NCBI RefSeq assembly: GCF_002443255.2
Contig: NW_019211457.1
Coordinates: 46,343,690 to 46,407,689 of the forward strand
Direction of reading: 5' to 3'
Source of the DNA: Varroa destructor
Taxonomy: Eukaryota; Arthropoda; Arachnida; Mesostigmata; Varroidae
DNA length: 64,000 nucleotides
Position numbers and translations under genes: made by a program. The notes beneath the pieces are model-generated. The model saw nothing but the letters and a program-made list of their open reading frames with translations. It was not told the origin of the DNA and did no database searches. This document shows, piece by piece, positions 28,201 through 43,200 of the stretch (positions within the stretch are counted from its first letter, which is position 1; each line of letters starts with the position of its first letter).

Positions 28201-31200
28201 CTTCATAGGCTGATCCTGTTGCTCGTGGCGAGCGGCGTGCCCCGAGCACCCTAAGCGTAATCTTCTCCCATTGAAATGATCCAAACTCTACGGGCCTATC
28301 ACTTGTTATGAGGGTTTCACGGGAAGAGAGGAGGAGTCCGAGTTTTCCCTTAAATATAAAAGTTTCGGAGTTTGACTTGCCGAGGAGAACAGATGGTAGC
28401 GACTTACTCGCTGTACAAAGGTTCTTAAAGCTGACCTCTTGCGCGAGCTCAGCATTGAGAAGTTGAGAGCTATTACACCGGCTGAGAAAGTCTGGCAGCA
28501 GCTCCAATCTAGGGTCTATGTGAAAATGAGAGAAGAATGGTATTGGTGATTTTGAGGCCACATAGACGACCTTCTGATCAATGTAGAACGTCGCCTGGGA
28601 TATCAAAATGACCGAGAGGAATCGAGGAATAACCTCGGCATCTGGTCGATAGACTTACCCGTTTGAAACCTGTGCCGGCACTGCCATCCATCGGCGAGGT
28701 TGTAGGTGCACTCCCGCCATCTGATTTCTGAATGTAATCCTTCGACGCCTAAATTGATCCGATTCGCTACGACAGCGCATCGCGCCGGGAAGGTGGAGAG
28801 CTGCACAGAAACAATCATTCCTAGTCCGGACGTCAAGCGGAAAGAAACGTTTTCTCCATTGACAGTTCCTCGGTTTACGGAGCACGAACGCATAAAGCCA
28901 ACTTAAAAAAGTTGCTTAAAATCCTCACCTCAACAATCAAAACGCAATTATTTCTGGATTGCTAATCTGATTGTATCTAGCTCTGCTTAAACAAAGTGTA
29001 CACCTTGAATAGTAAATTATAGTTACACGTACAAATATACCTGTGACTTCTACGAAGCTCGCCTCTACTTTGACAGAACGTGTTTGCAAAAAAGGAGTAC
29101 CGGCTTAAGTGATTTTAAGTATTTAAGGCAAATTAGCAATATATTAGGATAGCGTTTTTTTTTTCTACCTATCGTAGACAATTTGTTACTGAAGCTTTCA
29201 ACACGATATTAATTTTTTTTTTTTGCTATCGCTGTGTTGCCCTTGCCATTGCCGTTAATTCAGCCATCTAAGCATGGCGCTGTAGTGTCTAAGACTAACT
29301 ATTTCCGAAGTTGGTTATTAATCACAGTGAACGTCGTTCCCGTATGTTGTCATTATTTCCCGAATTTTTCGTATAAGTTACAAGATTTTACTCTACAAAT
29401 GATATTACATTATTCTGAACCTTCCTAAAACATGAATCTAAAGATCAAATGAGAATGGCTGCGATACAACCACAACTGTCGAATATTAAGCGAAAAATTA
29501 TTTACAAATAATTCATTCACCTTATGGTAATTTTTTTCTATTGTTACTCTTGTCTTTAACTTAGTTCCTCTCCCCGGACAGCCACGGTTTCCACTGCGGA
29601 ACAGTGAAGAGCTGCACTTCGTTTATCCGTCAGCTCAAATCTGGAATTTGCTTTTCTTCCATTTATACTTCCGGCTCCTGTCCCAGTTTCCTACTGTTAA
29701 CTAATTCTTTGAGGCAGTAGCACCGGCATCTTAACGCGGTGTTTTTATCAGCACCGCCAACACATCCTTAACGTGGCGTTGTTCTACCCTTCGTCCGAAG
29801 TTTAGACGCCCTCACGTTTGGCGTTGGAGACCACGTCATCATTGACACGATTTTAAACCGCGCCCCCACTATTGTTCGTTCACTGTTACGGGTGTAACAA
29901 CACAGCCATCAACATCAGTAAAGGCCAATGTAGCGCTGGCGCATGGGTGTTCTGTTGTGTTTGCATAAGTTATGTGCATTTCATATTTTCCTATGGGACC
30001 CAACAGGGGAACTGGAAGAAGCGATTGAAAATCTAGAGGTCGACCCAAGCAATGTCCGTTCCATTCCCACGCTTTCCCAATCTCTCTGAATCACTTTCTT
30101 TGCCCTTTAGTCAAACTATAATGGAAGTGTCTATCGTACCCAAACGGATGCGAGTCGGGTGAGCCGACTCCTGCTTCACGATGCCGAGGTCATCGATTCA
30201 AGGCTGTGGCGGGTTGAAATGGTCGATTTCGATCAGTCGTATTGAAGTGGTCGATTAAATTGTAAAAACCAGGGGCAAAAGTGAATAATAGAATATTTGT
30301 CATTGTTGTGAGGAAATTATTACAAATCGCACAATTCAGTTTGACGAAAATGAAGAGGTCTACGTAATTAAGATGATTAGAATGGTCTAATCAGTAGCCA
30401 GTAGCTTGCGCTATAGGGACAGCCTAAGAAAAATATCTGGAACGGAGCTTAATGGATGCGGCGTGTCATTTCTTCGCCATGTCTCTCTTTACTTTAAGCT
30501 ACATGTAGGTGACTAGCAGGTACCATTAACAAAACTGCTAGATTAACTACTGATCTGTATACTTCTTCCATTTATTTATATTCGTAAACTCTCACGGCTT
30601 GCGCACATCATACAATATTTTTCCAATAGATGTGACACTAAATGGATTTATTTTTCTTCCTATAGGCCTTTCATCAATGACGACGCCAATGTACATTGCG
30701 GAAGTATCTCCAACAGAGTATCGTGGAAAGCTGGTGACCGTCAATCAGTTGTTCATTACAGCCGGCCAATTCATTGCTTCAGTCGTCGATGGAGTATTTG
30801 CCGCTGACGAACGCAACGGATGGAGGTAAGATCAAGGTTTCGGGTTTTTTAAAGCGAAAAACATCTGTTTTTTTAAATTCGCATTTAACTACTTTAGAAA
30901 TAATCTACTGGCTGAAAACGTGTATGTTTAAATATTAAGATTTTTTGTGCGTGGCACTATCGTTAAACACTGCATAAAATGGCTGGCCTGTTCCGGTTTG
31001 GAACTACGTGTGTCACAGCCCAGTTTTGAATTTAGGCCATCTCATGAATTTAGCAGGTAAATTCGTTACCATTGCACCGTCACAGAAATAATCTGTAGGC
31101 ATCAGAGGCACCGCTTTTCCTCGTTCGTGAAGATGTATAATTTTATACATTTGTGCGAGATAATCCCATAATACAGCGTAGTTAGTGCCAGTCATGGTGT

Positions 31201-34200
31201 AAAATTACTTCAAACTTTTTTTATCCGAATGAAACCAACCCAGACCCACCGCTCGCTGCGCACACATCCTACCACTTTCATTTTTAGCTAAACTTTTAAT
31301 CTAGATGTTAGAAGTCTATAACATAGAATGCCATAAGCAAGTGCCGCCATTTACATACAATACATGGAAGACGCGTACATTTTCAGAAGCAGTCAATGTA
31401 ACCCGAATGGATGATGGTATTTGCCGGATCAGTTAGGCCTACCCAAGTGGCTTTACTTTCCCGGACGTACGTTCATTAACATAACATAATGATTCTGAAA
31501 GGAGTAAAACAAGAATATGATACAGTAAAATACGAGCAGTAAGCCAGACTATGCAGGTCTCATCCGCCAATTACTGATGAAGCAGATGCCACTTGATGCG
31601 ACTATGAGAGATGTCTGAACAGAAGGTCTGAGAACGCCAGATGCTGATAACTGAGATTTACGTTGTTAATCCTCTGCAAAGACACTGTTGTGCCGTCCCA
31701 GTCAGTAAATTTACATCCAACAGCCTATAATACGGCATAACGATATCTTTATGTAGTGGAAAGTAATTAATAAAATATAGATTTGATTGAGTTTGGTAAC
31801 ACTTACATGTAAAAGTTGGAAATGTATCGTTATTCATTGACGTTTCAGTGAGTTTGCTTCATTGATTTAAAAGACAGACAAGGCAAATTGCCGATGCTTA
31901 GTTTAATCGATTGTATCAAAATCCGCAAAAAAAAAGATTAGAACTGGCGGGAGATGTCTGGGTGGAATCTATTTTTCCCTCATTTTTTATTTCGATCATA
32001 AACAATCTAGCTTGTTATATTCTACTATAAATTGCAGTAGCATGTATTGTGCTATCATTAGACTGAATCGGCGGTACCGCCGATAGTCAGCCTTTTACCA
32101 GTATTCAATGCCGCAGGATTTGGGTCTGGTGCAGAATGTTCGCAAGCTGCTGAAAGGGGCATAGTCCAAATGCTGTCACCTTTTGAACTGGTTCGTATTA
32201 TAAGATGGCACTAAATATAGTAGATATTGAAGTGATAGAATAAGCGTCATACAGTCGAATGGGATAAAAGTGAGCCAAAAATCACTGGAATATAGGTCAT
32301 TTCAAAATTCGGGTTGACTGTGGTCCTGGCTATTGCAGATCTTTATTTTTATCGGCGATGCACTGATCTGCTAAAATTAATAAAAATCATCTCGAGATTT
32401 TTTCTCTATATGCTGCATTGTTCCAATGCGTCGTGGATCATGCGCGAATTCTATTGGTATAGGCTGTGGGCATATCACGAACGATAGCGATTAGGTTCGC
32501 TTATTAGGATGACGCGTACATAATTTCTAAATCGATTTTTCGCACAAACTTTTTTTGCGAAAAGTTCGCTTATTTTTCGCAGAAAATTCGTACCACTTTT
32601 CATTATATTTGCCATAGCAATCGACATGAAGGATGCTGATATAAATTGATATTCATGTAGTTTCACTGTGAGTCGTTACCTAGGCTAATTGGGCTTCAAT
32701 GCCAATTAAAATTGTTCGATTTCGAAATTATTCCGCATACTCTTTTTTGCTAAGTGTATGCGACCTTTATAACGACCTGTTTTGATAGTTGTTTGTTTTA
32801 ATCGAAGCAGTACGGCGGGCGTATATTGAAGCATACAGTACCTGTATTATTGTATGCGTCAATGATGGTTGCTATAAGATCCAATATACCGCAGAATGAG
32901 AAATTATCTTTTTACCGTCTATTCTCCCTAAGGGAAATTAAACGCCGTGCTATTTTAGAACCACACAGCATGCTAACTCACTTCTATTTCTTTCTTTCTC
33001 ACTATTATCACTATCGGTCTATACCAAGGCGTGTAAGAATTGCTAGAAAACATTAAATCCTTTTATTTCGAAGAAGTACGCAAACTTTCAATAATTATAT
33101 TTTTTTAAACTTTCAAATCAGTATTTATGAGTTTTGCATAAATAGAATAACGTCTACCAAGAATGAATGTTTGAATACGACTGATATATCATAGAACGGT
33201 CTTAAATTCTTCACCTGTCACACTGATGGGGTGCATGCTACCAGAACGAAATTATAGAACGAAAAGGGTAAATAAAGGGAAACGCCCAAACGTTCCTACT
33301 AGCGTTGTCAGAGCATCGCAACGTGTACACTTCGCATCACACGAAACATCATAAAAGGAAGGAAACATCGAAAGGGTTTAGTTTTACACGATAAATAGAA
33401 ATGTGAGTAATCAAACTTTCAATGTCAATCCGAATTAGATCAACTGGTCCAACAATGATTAGACCACCATTATCATTTCTGCTCCTAATACAGCTTTCCT
33501 CATAGAAATAATATGAGATTTTTGCTTTTCTCCACAAATTTCACCTTTTTCATTAACTGCTTCTAATTAAAACGTCATTGGTAGCAACAAGACCTTTGAT
33601 TATCAATACGAGGTTCTCGGTCCAACTTTCGTCAGAAATGGAACGAGAGGCGACGTCGGCACAGGTGAGGAAGAAACTCACGCGACTGCCTTTCATTGCT
33701 GCTTGATTTCCCTCCGTCGTTCGAACACTCACAGGCAGGATCGTTAGTTAAAAAACCAAGAGCTAAGCAAAATGCAACACCTGAGGCTAGAACGAGCCCC
33801 AGGGACAGCTGGACAAATGAATGTGTATGCCTCGTCGCTACGGAGGTTATGCAAAACCAGAGTTTCAAGAACGGCAAACTTTACCTTTTGTTGTATATTA
33901 CAAGGAACGGTTCAGCACAGAAAGAAAAATAGCTAGAAAAAAACGGCTATTTTGGCGAACCTAGAGATTGTCTTGTTTTTCTTCTATGTGCAAAAGGGAA
34001 AGCTGCCTGCGCCTCCGTCGACTACAACTCCGAAAAGCGAGCAATGCATCGAAACAAGAAAATTCGACCAACGGCTACTATAAAAATAGTCTATAGATCG
34101 CCGCGTATCTTGATGGAAATCAAGAGGCGCTGCGGCCAAATCATTGTATATATATACAAGAAACGTTATAATTCATTAGTTGATTCATAGGTGCGGCATT

Positions 34201-37200
34201 TCCGTTTGATGGGGTGCCTATAACGCAGAGGCCATTCTCTGCGCCACTAGCACTGCGATTCATTTCTAGATTAGATGAAGAGGCCCAGAGGCGAGAACGA
34301 CAGCGCTCTGAGCAGTTCTTCCAAGTAGAAAAAAACATTTTTCTGAAAAAGATGATAGAAGAGGCCTTTCGACCAGATATGACGTAATGTGAACGGCGAT
34401 ACCAGTGTAGCTGTGCTCTTGAAACGTCGGACCGCAAGGAAACTGTCAAGCAGCTGTGTATAGATTATAATATTTAACCATGTGGCCGTCCAACGCGTTA
34501 TGTATAATAAAATTTATGCGTACCCTTTGTTGGGTAATAGAAAATCTAAGTCATACAAAAACATGTACAATGTATATTGATCTTCATAGCTTTATTATTA
34601 TTAGTATTAAAACAAAATTTACGAGAAAAAATATAGGAGCAGTTTGATGTGTATTGTATGGGTCGAAGTGTAGAGACCATGTTGAAGTGAAGAGAACTAT
34701 TATAAACGGCATACCATTTTTTTGCACGTCTGGCGAGGTTCGTTGGGTAGAATATTCGGTAGCTTTTCATGCTTTCTTTAATATGTCTCTAAGATAGTTA
34801 CGACTACGCTGAAGATTTCGATAGAAACGAACTGAGGAATATTATTTTGTCGCTAATTCAATCTAATGGACGTACTAGCCGCTTCCTTTTCTAGTGCTGT
34901 GAAAATTATGTAATCTGGATCTGTGCCGCAGCCATGTACGTGGATGATGCTAATGGACATACCACTTTTGGCTTTGTTTTTCTTTCCGTGGGGTTACTGC
35001 CATTCCGTTAGCTCGGAGAGCGATGTTTACCGAAGGCCCAGTTGGATATAGGCAAACTAGACTTCTGGCCATTGCATCCGACAGTATATACCGAAAAAGT
35101 TTTCTTTATTTTTTTTTCTAGCATGTAGGGTATATCATCCTTCATTTCCCTAGGAAATAAACCAACAGACGCTACTTGAGCCGGGCATCGTTAGAACCGA
35201 TAGGCATTTTCCTCTTATCGCCAAGCTATGACAATATGTGTGCTATTACCCAGCATCGTCTTCAACCGCAGTGAAAGCAGGCTTTGCAATTATTATACTT
35301 TTTATTATAAATTGCTTTTACTTAGGCTTAACGCAGGAAAAATGCACTTTCTTCCTTATTAAACCTGAAGCCCTGCCTCCAAAATCTGATCGACCTCCGG
35401 GGTGACGAGATAACGCGTAGCCAACTATCGCAGTGATCCAACGTAGCTCAACATCGCGGCGTATTTGGTTACTCAAACACTGAACCATCTACGCTTATGG
35501 AAGCATTATTGTAGACTTTTCTAGTATGTATAGGGTTTAATTTAATTGTGCCTGTTTTATGATATTTTTCTATCATGTCTTATGGTAGTATGTGTGTACG
35601 AAGACTTGTTTCAAAGTAGACCTGGGTGTAATTATGATGTTCAATAAAAAAACAAAACGTTAGAAGTATATAGGTCAGCACACATATGCTTATTAGTCTA
35701 AATTCTGTTAATCGTCAGCGCTGGAAAAATGCACCACAAAATCTACGCTGTCTTTGAAGACTTGGACAAAATTACCATTGGTTTTTAGCACGCTTGTAAT
35801 GTAGCGTTATTATTTCGGTTCGTCACGCAGGCTGGTTTGTGGTGTTCCATAGCTGAATGACTGGAGCTTGGCGTTACGTTTGAAACCCATTGCCACTGTT
35901 CTCCATGATTGATTTTACTTTTAAATAGCTGCTGATTTAGTCAATAATACTCGCAAATATGATGACACTGATGTATAGATAATGTTTGTGTTTTTTTGCT
36001 GGCTTTCTTCTTCCCTGTTTTTGTTTACCTAGAGCCAAAATATTGGCTGGATCTATCTGTTTTGGTGGCACGTTTTCATGACTTTGTTTAATTGCTTCAA
36101 ATAAACGAGTCTGCATGTCAGACTTCTATCTTCTACAATAATACTCCGTCTTTTAGCGAGAGTAAAGAGCAAAATAGATTTCGCACAAAAGCCCCTTGAA
36201 TAATAGCAGTATGCTGTTCATAGCTAGTGCACAGCGTTCGATCACAAAGTTCAGAACTTATGTTCTGCGTGTAAGTAAACCTATATGTAACGTTTGTCAC
36301 ATGTTGAGATCAGCGGCTGAAACATCTTCAAAGCATAGCTCATTTGTAGAGCTTTTACTTACTTATCAGTTTTGGTTTGACTGCGTTCGTTGTTGACCTG
36401 ACCGAAAACCAGCGCAATTTCGGCTGCATGCCAAGTTTAGCAGAACTTTCAAAAATCAAGATGATACATCTTGTGGCAGGCAAAGCCGTCGTGGGACCCA
36501 AATATCGAGTGGAATATGTGAAAACTGCTTGATTTGTCGCGATGGGGCCGGCGCGTACCAGAAGACCGTCAGAGAGGCACCTGTGAACGCGTCCCAAACA
36601 GAGAAGTTCCGGGTGCTTCTGACGGGTTTCACGCCACACGACCAATGCACATTTGTTTCGCTGTCTCTGGGTCTGTGAAAAGGTAACGTTCAAAAGATCA
36701 TAACAAGCCGAACTGATTTGTTTGTGCTTCGTTCACTGCTACTGAGTACATCCACGACCGTATAATAAAGTGCTTTCATTTTTTTCATGTTTGTATACTA
36801 ACACTTTTATTTGATTGGTCTTCGTAGAGTTTCTTTGCCCCTAGATCGACGTGTGCGGATTTAAGAAGAAAGAAGTAAGATAAAGCCTGCTATAAAACAT
36901 AGCTAAATAGTTCTACTATGAATGGATGAATCATTACATTGCATGTACGTGCTTCGTTCTATTGGCGATCCACGATAACAACCCACTACGTTCCGTTTTA
37001 ACGTTCATTATTTGGTCAATATGTTCGAGATCGGGATTCAAATGTTCATCGTCAATACTAACAGCGTTTAGTCCAGGCGTCTTCTTCGGGAAGCACAAAA
37101 TCCTACCTTAGTTATAACTAAATAGATGATTATATCAGTAGTGGAACTTCGACGGCTTGCGCAGCAGTTGTAACTGTTTTATTCACAGATAACTTCCCAA

Positions 37201-40200
37201 AGCCAAATATATTTTACATGTTGTTACAGCGTACCACTCGATCTTTTAAACCGTCATAAAACGCACAATAGAGCAATCTCATTTAACTCGACGTATGTAA
37301 ACAAATACGAACAGGCTTATATTGTACGTTCTGACGAATCGTCACCCCACGTTCGGCGCTGAATCTCTCGAGTGGTATTATGAACGGCCGTAACCGACGC
37401 AGGCCCGTTCAACTTTATTCATTATCGATGATTCTTTGACGTCTCGCACCATGCTGCTATTACAAGCAAAAGCAAAACATTGTTGTACTTCATTTGGTTG
37501 TGTTTATGAAAATACAAATGTATTTTGTAAACGTATGAATCGAAAATTCAACATTTAGTAGAAATCTCTAGATTTTTAGAACTTCAGAACCTCAAAATTG
37601 GTGTATCCTATCAGCTTTCATTGGGAACGGCCAAAGAAACGAAGCGATTCCAGGCTCTGCGCTCTGTTCCAGACTCTGTTATCAAAGACATTCTCTTGTA
37701 ACAAATTCCACTTTGTTTCAATGTCAAACGACGAATGTCCATGCTGTTGTAGTCAATACTGCTATTATTACCACTGCCTACCCAAGTGTCCATGGATAGA
37801 AAAACATAACAGTTACAAACTGATATACGTGTATGGTTGATCCTATCGCATTCAGGTCTGAAGGCCGTCGTCCGCAGTTCAACTCTCCGTAATCTGGGCA
37901 AGCCACGTGGCATGCGCACACGATGAGATTTAATTCTACCACGAGGCTACAGTCTAACCGGCCTTCGCATTATATCTGGCATATCTAAGTTGCTACCTTT
38001 TTCCTCTAACTTAGCGAGTCATTGTATTACGGCGTTTACCTCTCTGCCGGTCTGGTCTGTTTTTAATTAGTCATTGAATCGGCCTGCGGTTATATATGTC
38101 AAACTGCCAATGTCAGAGTTATGTTGTAGGGGCCGTCAGAAGACACCCGTTTCACCCATCGTCATTAGTTTTTCAAGAGCTGCTTCAAGCCATAGGAGAT
38201 CATACAGCAGGCAAGGTCAATGTCAACTAATGATAAGCTCTTCCCGCTAATGTCTGTAGCGTAGTCAACCTCTCTATAAAGCAACAACATCAGGGCCGAT
38301 TAGTAAACATATAGTCTACAGATCATAAATCCGTATCGTACAATCTCTGCTCATTCGTTCGGTATCAGTTGGGTTAAGGCAGAATGCAACTGCAAAGCGC
38401 GTCCATATATGACAAGGTTGTCGTTGGCGGGTAGGAAGATTGCTTATTCAGCCTTTCTAGGGACATTGTATACGACAGCGCAGGAAGCGACTTAAAGCGA
38501 AGACTACCCATGCACTCTGTACTAGAGAATAATGTATTATTTTATAGTCAAAACACCATATCCATCGACTGAAAGCACACGAAAGCACTTACGAAACGTT
38601 CTTTATATTATATTCACTCATATACAAGCAAAGAGCTAAACGACCCATTCCGCAGACAACTGTGCAATCAAGCTTGCACATATATGCAAGCCACATGTAC
38701 ATAGACAAACACACACACACACACACACGTAATACAAATAGAAATTAAGACGTGACGTGTAGTTGAACAAAGCAGAAACCCACAATTTCGTTTCTTTCAA
38801 AAACAATCCTGGAAAATGAAGCGACCTTGTCTTGGTATAGAGATATGCTTTCATTTTGATTCCTCTGCGTTGATTGCTTGCATTCGATGGGTTGTCAAGT
38901 GTTTTCTTGTGAGGCCGCGTCTGACCTTGCTTTTTTACAACAGCACGGCCTCAGATCAAGTAGACCTAAATGCGTACTTAGCTTTTTGCACGATCAGCGC
39001 TCGGCGCCATGTAACTTCGAGGTGCGTAGATCCACCAATCAACATTAGTCTATAAAGCTGGGTGATGTACATTACCGATGCTTGGGATGCGGGTTTCGTA
39101 GTGCCGGTCTGAGTTACTGTAGCTATAACAACGAGTAAGAATGACTAGAATAATTAGGTCAAGGATAATTTTCTACAAAAAACGAACGCAGCAAGCCGAC
39201 GAGCGAAGAAGGCGCTGCCTTCTTCAGTTGTTGTCCATGCTATAATAACTTCTATTCACACAAGTTGTATAGAGTTTACGTTTTTTTTTAAAATCGGCCT
39301 TATCTATTGTTATTATCCAATGTTCATATGAATAAAGTACTTACGCAGAGTAGAACATGGAAAACGGCGGTGGATGTAAGAGTTCGTTAGCTTTTTAAGA
39401 GGAATACAACAAGTACAGCGCAACTATTTTCAACGAGCGAAGAGGTAAAAGACAATTTGTCCAAATTAAAAAAAGGGAAGGTGGATTTAAGGGGAAAAGG
39501 CCCGCAGTGATCAAAAACGATTATTTCTATAACCTGCGGAATGTAAATCCTAACCTGCTGCACCTGTGCGAACCTTATCTTAAGACAGGGTAAAAATGTG
39601 GGTAGTGTATATTTTCTAAGATATTTGTTGTCGTTGCAAATAGACTTAGGTGGTATGATTTTGTATACACGGTACCACTGTTAATGCTACAAGCGTTGTT
39701 ACTGTTAAATCATTATAGATGTTTTGATTTGCCTTCTTTGACGCTGTGAAGGTGGGTCTAGCTTGACTTAAAGCTACTCAAGTTGTATTAGTCAAAGCGT
39801 TCTATGCATAAATATCTAATTATTTCTACCAATGGGTTTTGAGATCAGAATATCTAAGTTATTTTATCGCCCGGTAATCAATACAATCATCACATAGGAA
39901 AATTCTCCTAAGAAAGGTACTACGGTTTACAAATTTAAATCAGGAAGGATCATTCTAACCATAGAAGATGTTGATTGCTAAAACGATAATGCTATCTACG
40001 TTATAGGCCATTCTGTCACTTTATACCACGTACAATGGAAGATATTCCAACGGTGGTCGTAATATGTTTTGAGCTTTTATCGGGATTAACGTTTTGACCT
40101 CCGCTAGGCCGTCGAATGTAATAGTCGGAAATCGAAGATAATGAGTTGAACCAACTGTAGCTTCAATAACTGAGCTTTATGGAGCAGAGCTAAAGGGGCG

Positions 40201-43200
40201 CAATGACTTACTCAAAACGATAGGACAAAAGCCTGCCGTTAATAGGTTCGAAGTCTAGCAGGAAGCCAGACGAACCTGTAAACATGGCTGGATGGGTGGT
40301 CAGTTCAGCCACTACCTTCCTTCCACTCGTTTGACAACCACCGCTAGACTATCAGGACAAACGGAAACGACCCTTTTAAACCTACTTCGAATGTTTCGCA
40401 AACAATAACACGTTTTGGCTATATATCCTTGTTTTCTATGGAAAGAGAAAACGACGGAGACGCGAACTGTATGAATTCGAAGGACCGAAAAACTTTGGGA
40501 TCCTTTTCCATCGCCTAGACAAAAAGGCACGGTAATTCGATAAAAAAAAGAAGGGCCATCGGACGTAGTCGACGATCGCAGAGGCTACATGGCATATCTT
40601 CGTGCCCATGTCTACGCTAGGTGTCCAATAAGCATATGACAACGACGAGAGAACTGTGATTTTGGTCCTCCGTTGAGTGGCCTATTGGCCAAGTTACTTA
40701 CTTGCAGTTATCAATTATTGACTGGTTGACGAGCTCAGTTTCTATCTTGCTGCATCTCTTGCTCGAAGCGCTTAAAAGTTGTAGCCTAAGCTTCCGTATG
40801 TTAGCAACACAATCGCACGGTCTTCAATGCAGTCCATCTAACTACATAGTTATCCCTTTGGGCAAGGCGGCCTTTAACCGGTTTGCCTGAGACGAAAACA
40901 TTAAAGCATCTTCAAAATGCTGTTATTTATATTATTGCTGACAGCTGCAATTTGTTGAGGCGGCTGAAAATGCTGAATTGAAAATTGTGTCCTCACGAGT
41001 TCATTCGTTATGGCTGGTGAAACGTTCTGCTTATTCCGCTGACCCTGATCTTGCCCTTTGACGTGCACAGTATTTTCAGGCTACATTAATAGGTCTGCTT
41101 TTACTAATCCATAGATAAAAAGGTCAAGTGCTTTATAGAGTCCAATGACGAAGTTCGTGTTAAGCACCCGAACGGCAGCACAGCAAAAACCGCAAGGCTT
41201 CGGTAGTAGATAAAAACGGCAAGGATGTATTTAAAGCAATATATTGAATTTAGGAGGCAAACGAAATTAGAGAACAGACAAAGTTATGACTCAAAAACAT
41301 TAGAAGATATGTAGCATTATTTTAAGCCGCCCGTACAAGGGTACTGCGGAAACGATTTTTGTATTGTCTGTATATATTAAATGCATATGGAGCATATAAC
41401 AGGATGGCCCGATCCTTCCTTAGATTCGGCCCTGGAATCTCATAACCGTTGACAAAAACGTGTTGAAATTGATACGTACTTTACGAAGCCACTAAGGTGA
41501 CACATATTGTTAAGCAAACGTAGTTATGCGTGATAAAGTGTTACACATATACATGATTAGGCTGAATAAAATTGTCTAGTGTAAGTACACGTATGACCAT
41601 TTGATGAGACAAACCTATTGTACAGCTAACTATCCTAGCTGACTCTAGGAAGCTATAATTAGCTTATTTATATACTTCCGTATAAGCGTCTATGGTTTTT
41701 GTATTTTTCCAGGTTCATGCTGGGTTTAGCAGCTATACCCGCACTGATTCAAGGTGTCTGCTTTCTTTTCATGCCTGAATCTCCTCGCTGGCTATGTGGT
41801 GAGAACCTGTCACATGATAATTACTATGCGTGTTAATTAAGACGATGCAAAGTTTAAAAGGACCGTATAAACTCAAGTAACACATAGGACCCATGCGTAT
41901 ACTTAGGATACAACAAACTCTACGTACGAAGAGAATGCCTATAAACGCGCAATGAGGACTGCTTCTAAATTTTTGTTTCTTAATTTTAATTTAATAAATT
42001 TTAATTTGAAAAAAATAGCAAGTAAGTTATTTGCGGTTAACTGTTGCTTCGCCACTATTTTCGTACGAATTTTACTTAATGCACGCACGATCTGAAAATC
42101 TGAAAAAAGATGCGTACTGATGGGCCCTCATGCACAATGTAATTTATAAAGCTACTCGATCGGATACCTATGCAGCTTAATAGCTTCTAGTCGGTCAAAT
42201 GTTCAAATCATTCATCAAGGACTCCCACTTTAGTCACAACAGGTAGTAATTACTGTCAAGGCCAGAGAATTCTATAGTCCCAATGAGATACCCAGAATCG
42301 TACCCAGCTGTACGTTGACACTGATCGTAACTCTAGATATAAATTTCTTATTTAATCGTAATATGTTGTTGTAACGATAAATCATTGATTCACCCCTTCA
42401 CTCTCGCTTTTTCGCCGCATATTTGCATTACAGGAAAAAGTAAAGATCAACAGGCGCATGAAGTTTTACGCAAACTCCGCGGCAAGAACGTCAACATTGA
42501 CGCCGAACTCCGCGACATCAAGATGAGTGCCAACGAACTCGAAACTACAGGAAGCGGTTAGTGTTTTAACTTCAACAGCAGACAGGGTTCTATATGGCAG
42601 TCCTTCAAGGACCAAGCATGCCATAAAGGATCAATGAGGAAAACTTATAACTTCGATGCCGGCTGAGGTCCGAGTTCTCAGACTCCGCTACCCTATATAT
42701 ACGGGTCATGGTCGTAGGCGTAGTAGAACGCAACGGTTGTTGCATGGAATATACTTGTCCTTGTGTTAACGTCCCAGGTTTTCTCTCTGCTCCGAACCAA
42801 GAAATGAGTCTACCTTTGCACTATGTTGCTTTAGACCAGACTCTCCCAACGCTCATTCTTTCGTGGCGACCTAAAAAAACACCTACAGGGTTGAAGTGAA
42901 TCAATCCAGAGGTGACCTCTGGCCAGAATTTGATGGATATCTAACATAGAAATGTGAGAGTAGAGGTATGGGACAGTCCGGCCTGCAAGGCGCAACCGGA
43001 CACGGCGTTCAAGGAACACACTTAACGCAGTATATATATTCGGCTTGTGTTGAGCGCATACAGAATAAAACAGGGAAGACGAGGCGTCTCTGAGCTCGCT
43101 ATTCCGCTTAGGGAAGGTTGTATCAGACTCAAGACTTCAACCATATTAGGGAGCTGTTGCTGGGGTGTGCTATAAACACGTAACGGGATCCACGATTCCA

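Larger units (their letters stand above)
18470..30665 (+). other. Transporter intron 2 (12.2 kb)
   Basis: It runs from GTAAGT to a TAG acceptor, phase 1. It holds AT-rich DNA, a 23-A run, a TAG/GCC repeat island at 22.2-23.0 kb, the antisense retrotransposon at about 24.5-28.2 kb and an antisense exon candidate near 28.7-28.9 kb. The stretch 29.5-30.3 kb is GC-richer without anything I recognise. Confidence 0.85.
30826..41712 (+). other. Transporter intron 3 (10.9 kb)
   Basis: It runs from GTAAGA to a CAG acceptor, phase 2. It is AT-rich with GC-richer, coding-like patches near 33.6-34.4, 36.3-36.7, 37.5-37.9 and 40.2-40.7 kb, plus an (AC)10 microsatellite. The remainder shows nothing I can identify. 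Confidence 0.85.

Noticed and set aside
33641..33663. Short plus-strand first exon (ATG followed by CAG/GTGAGG)
   Set aside because: It has only nine codons, and joining to the 34191 candidate does not keep its open frame.
40190..40265. tRNA gene suggested by GGTTCGAAGTC
   Set aside because: No acceptor, D or anticodon stem pairing could be formed around it.
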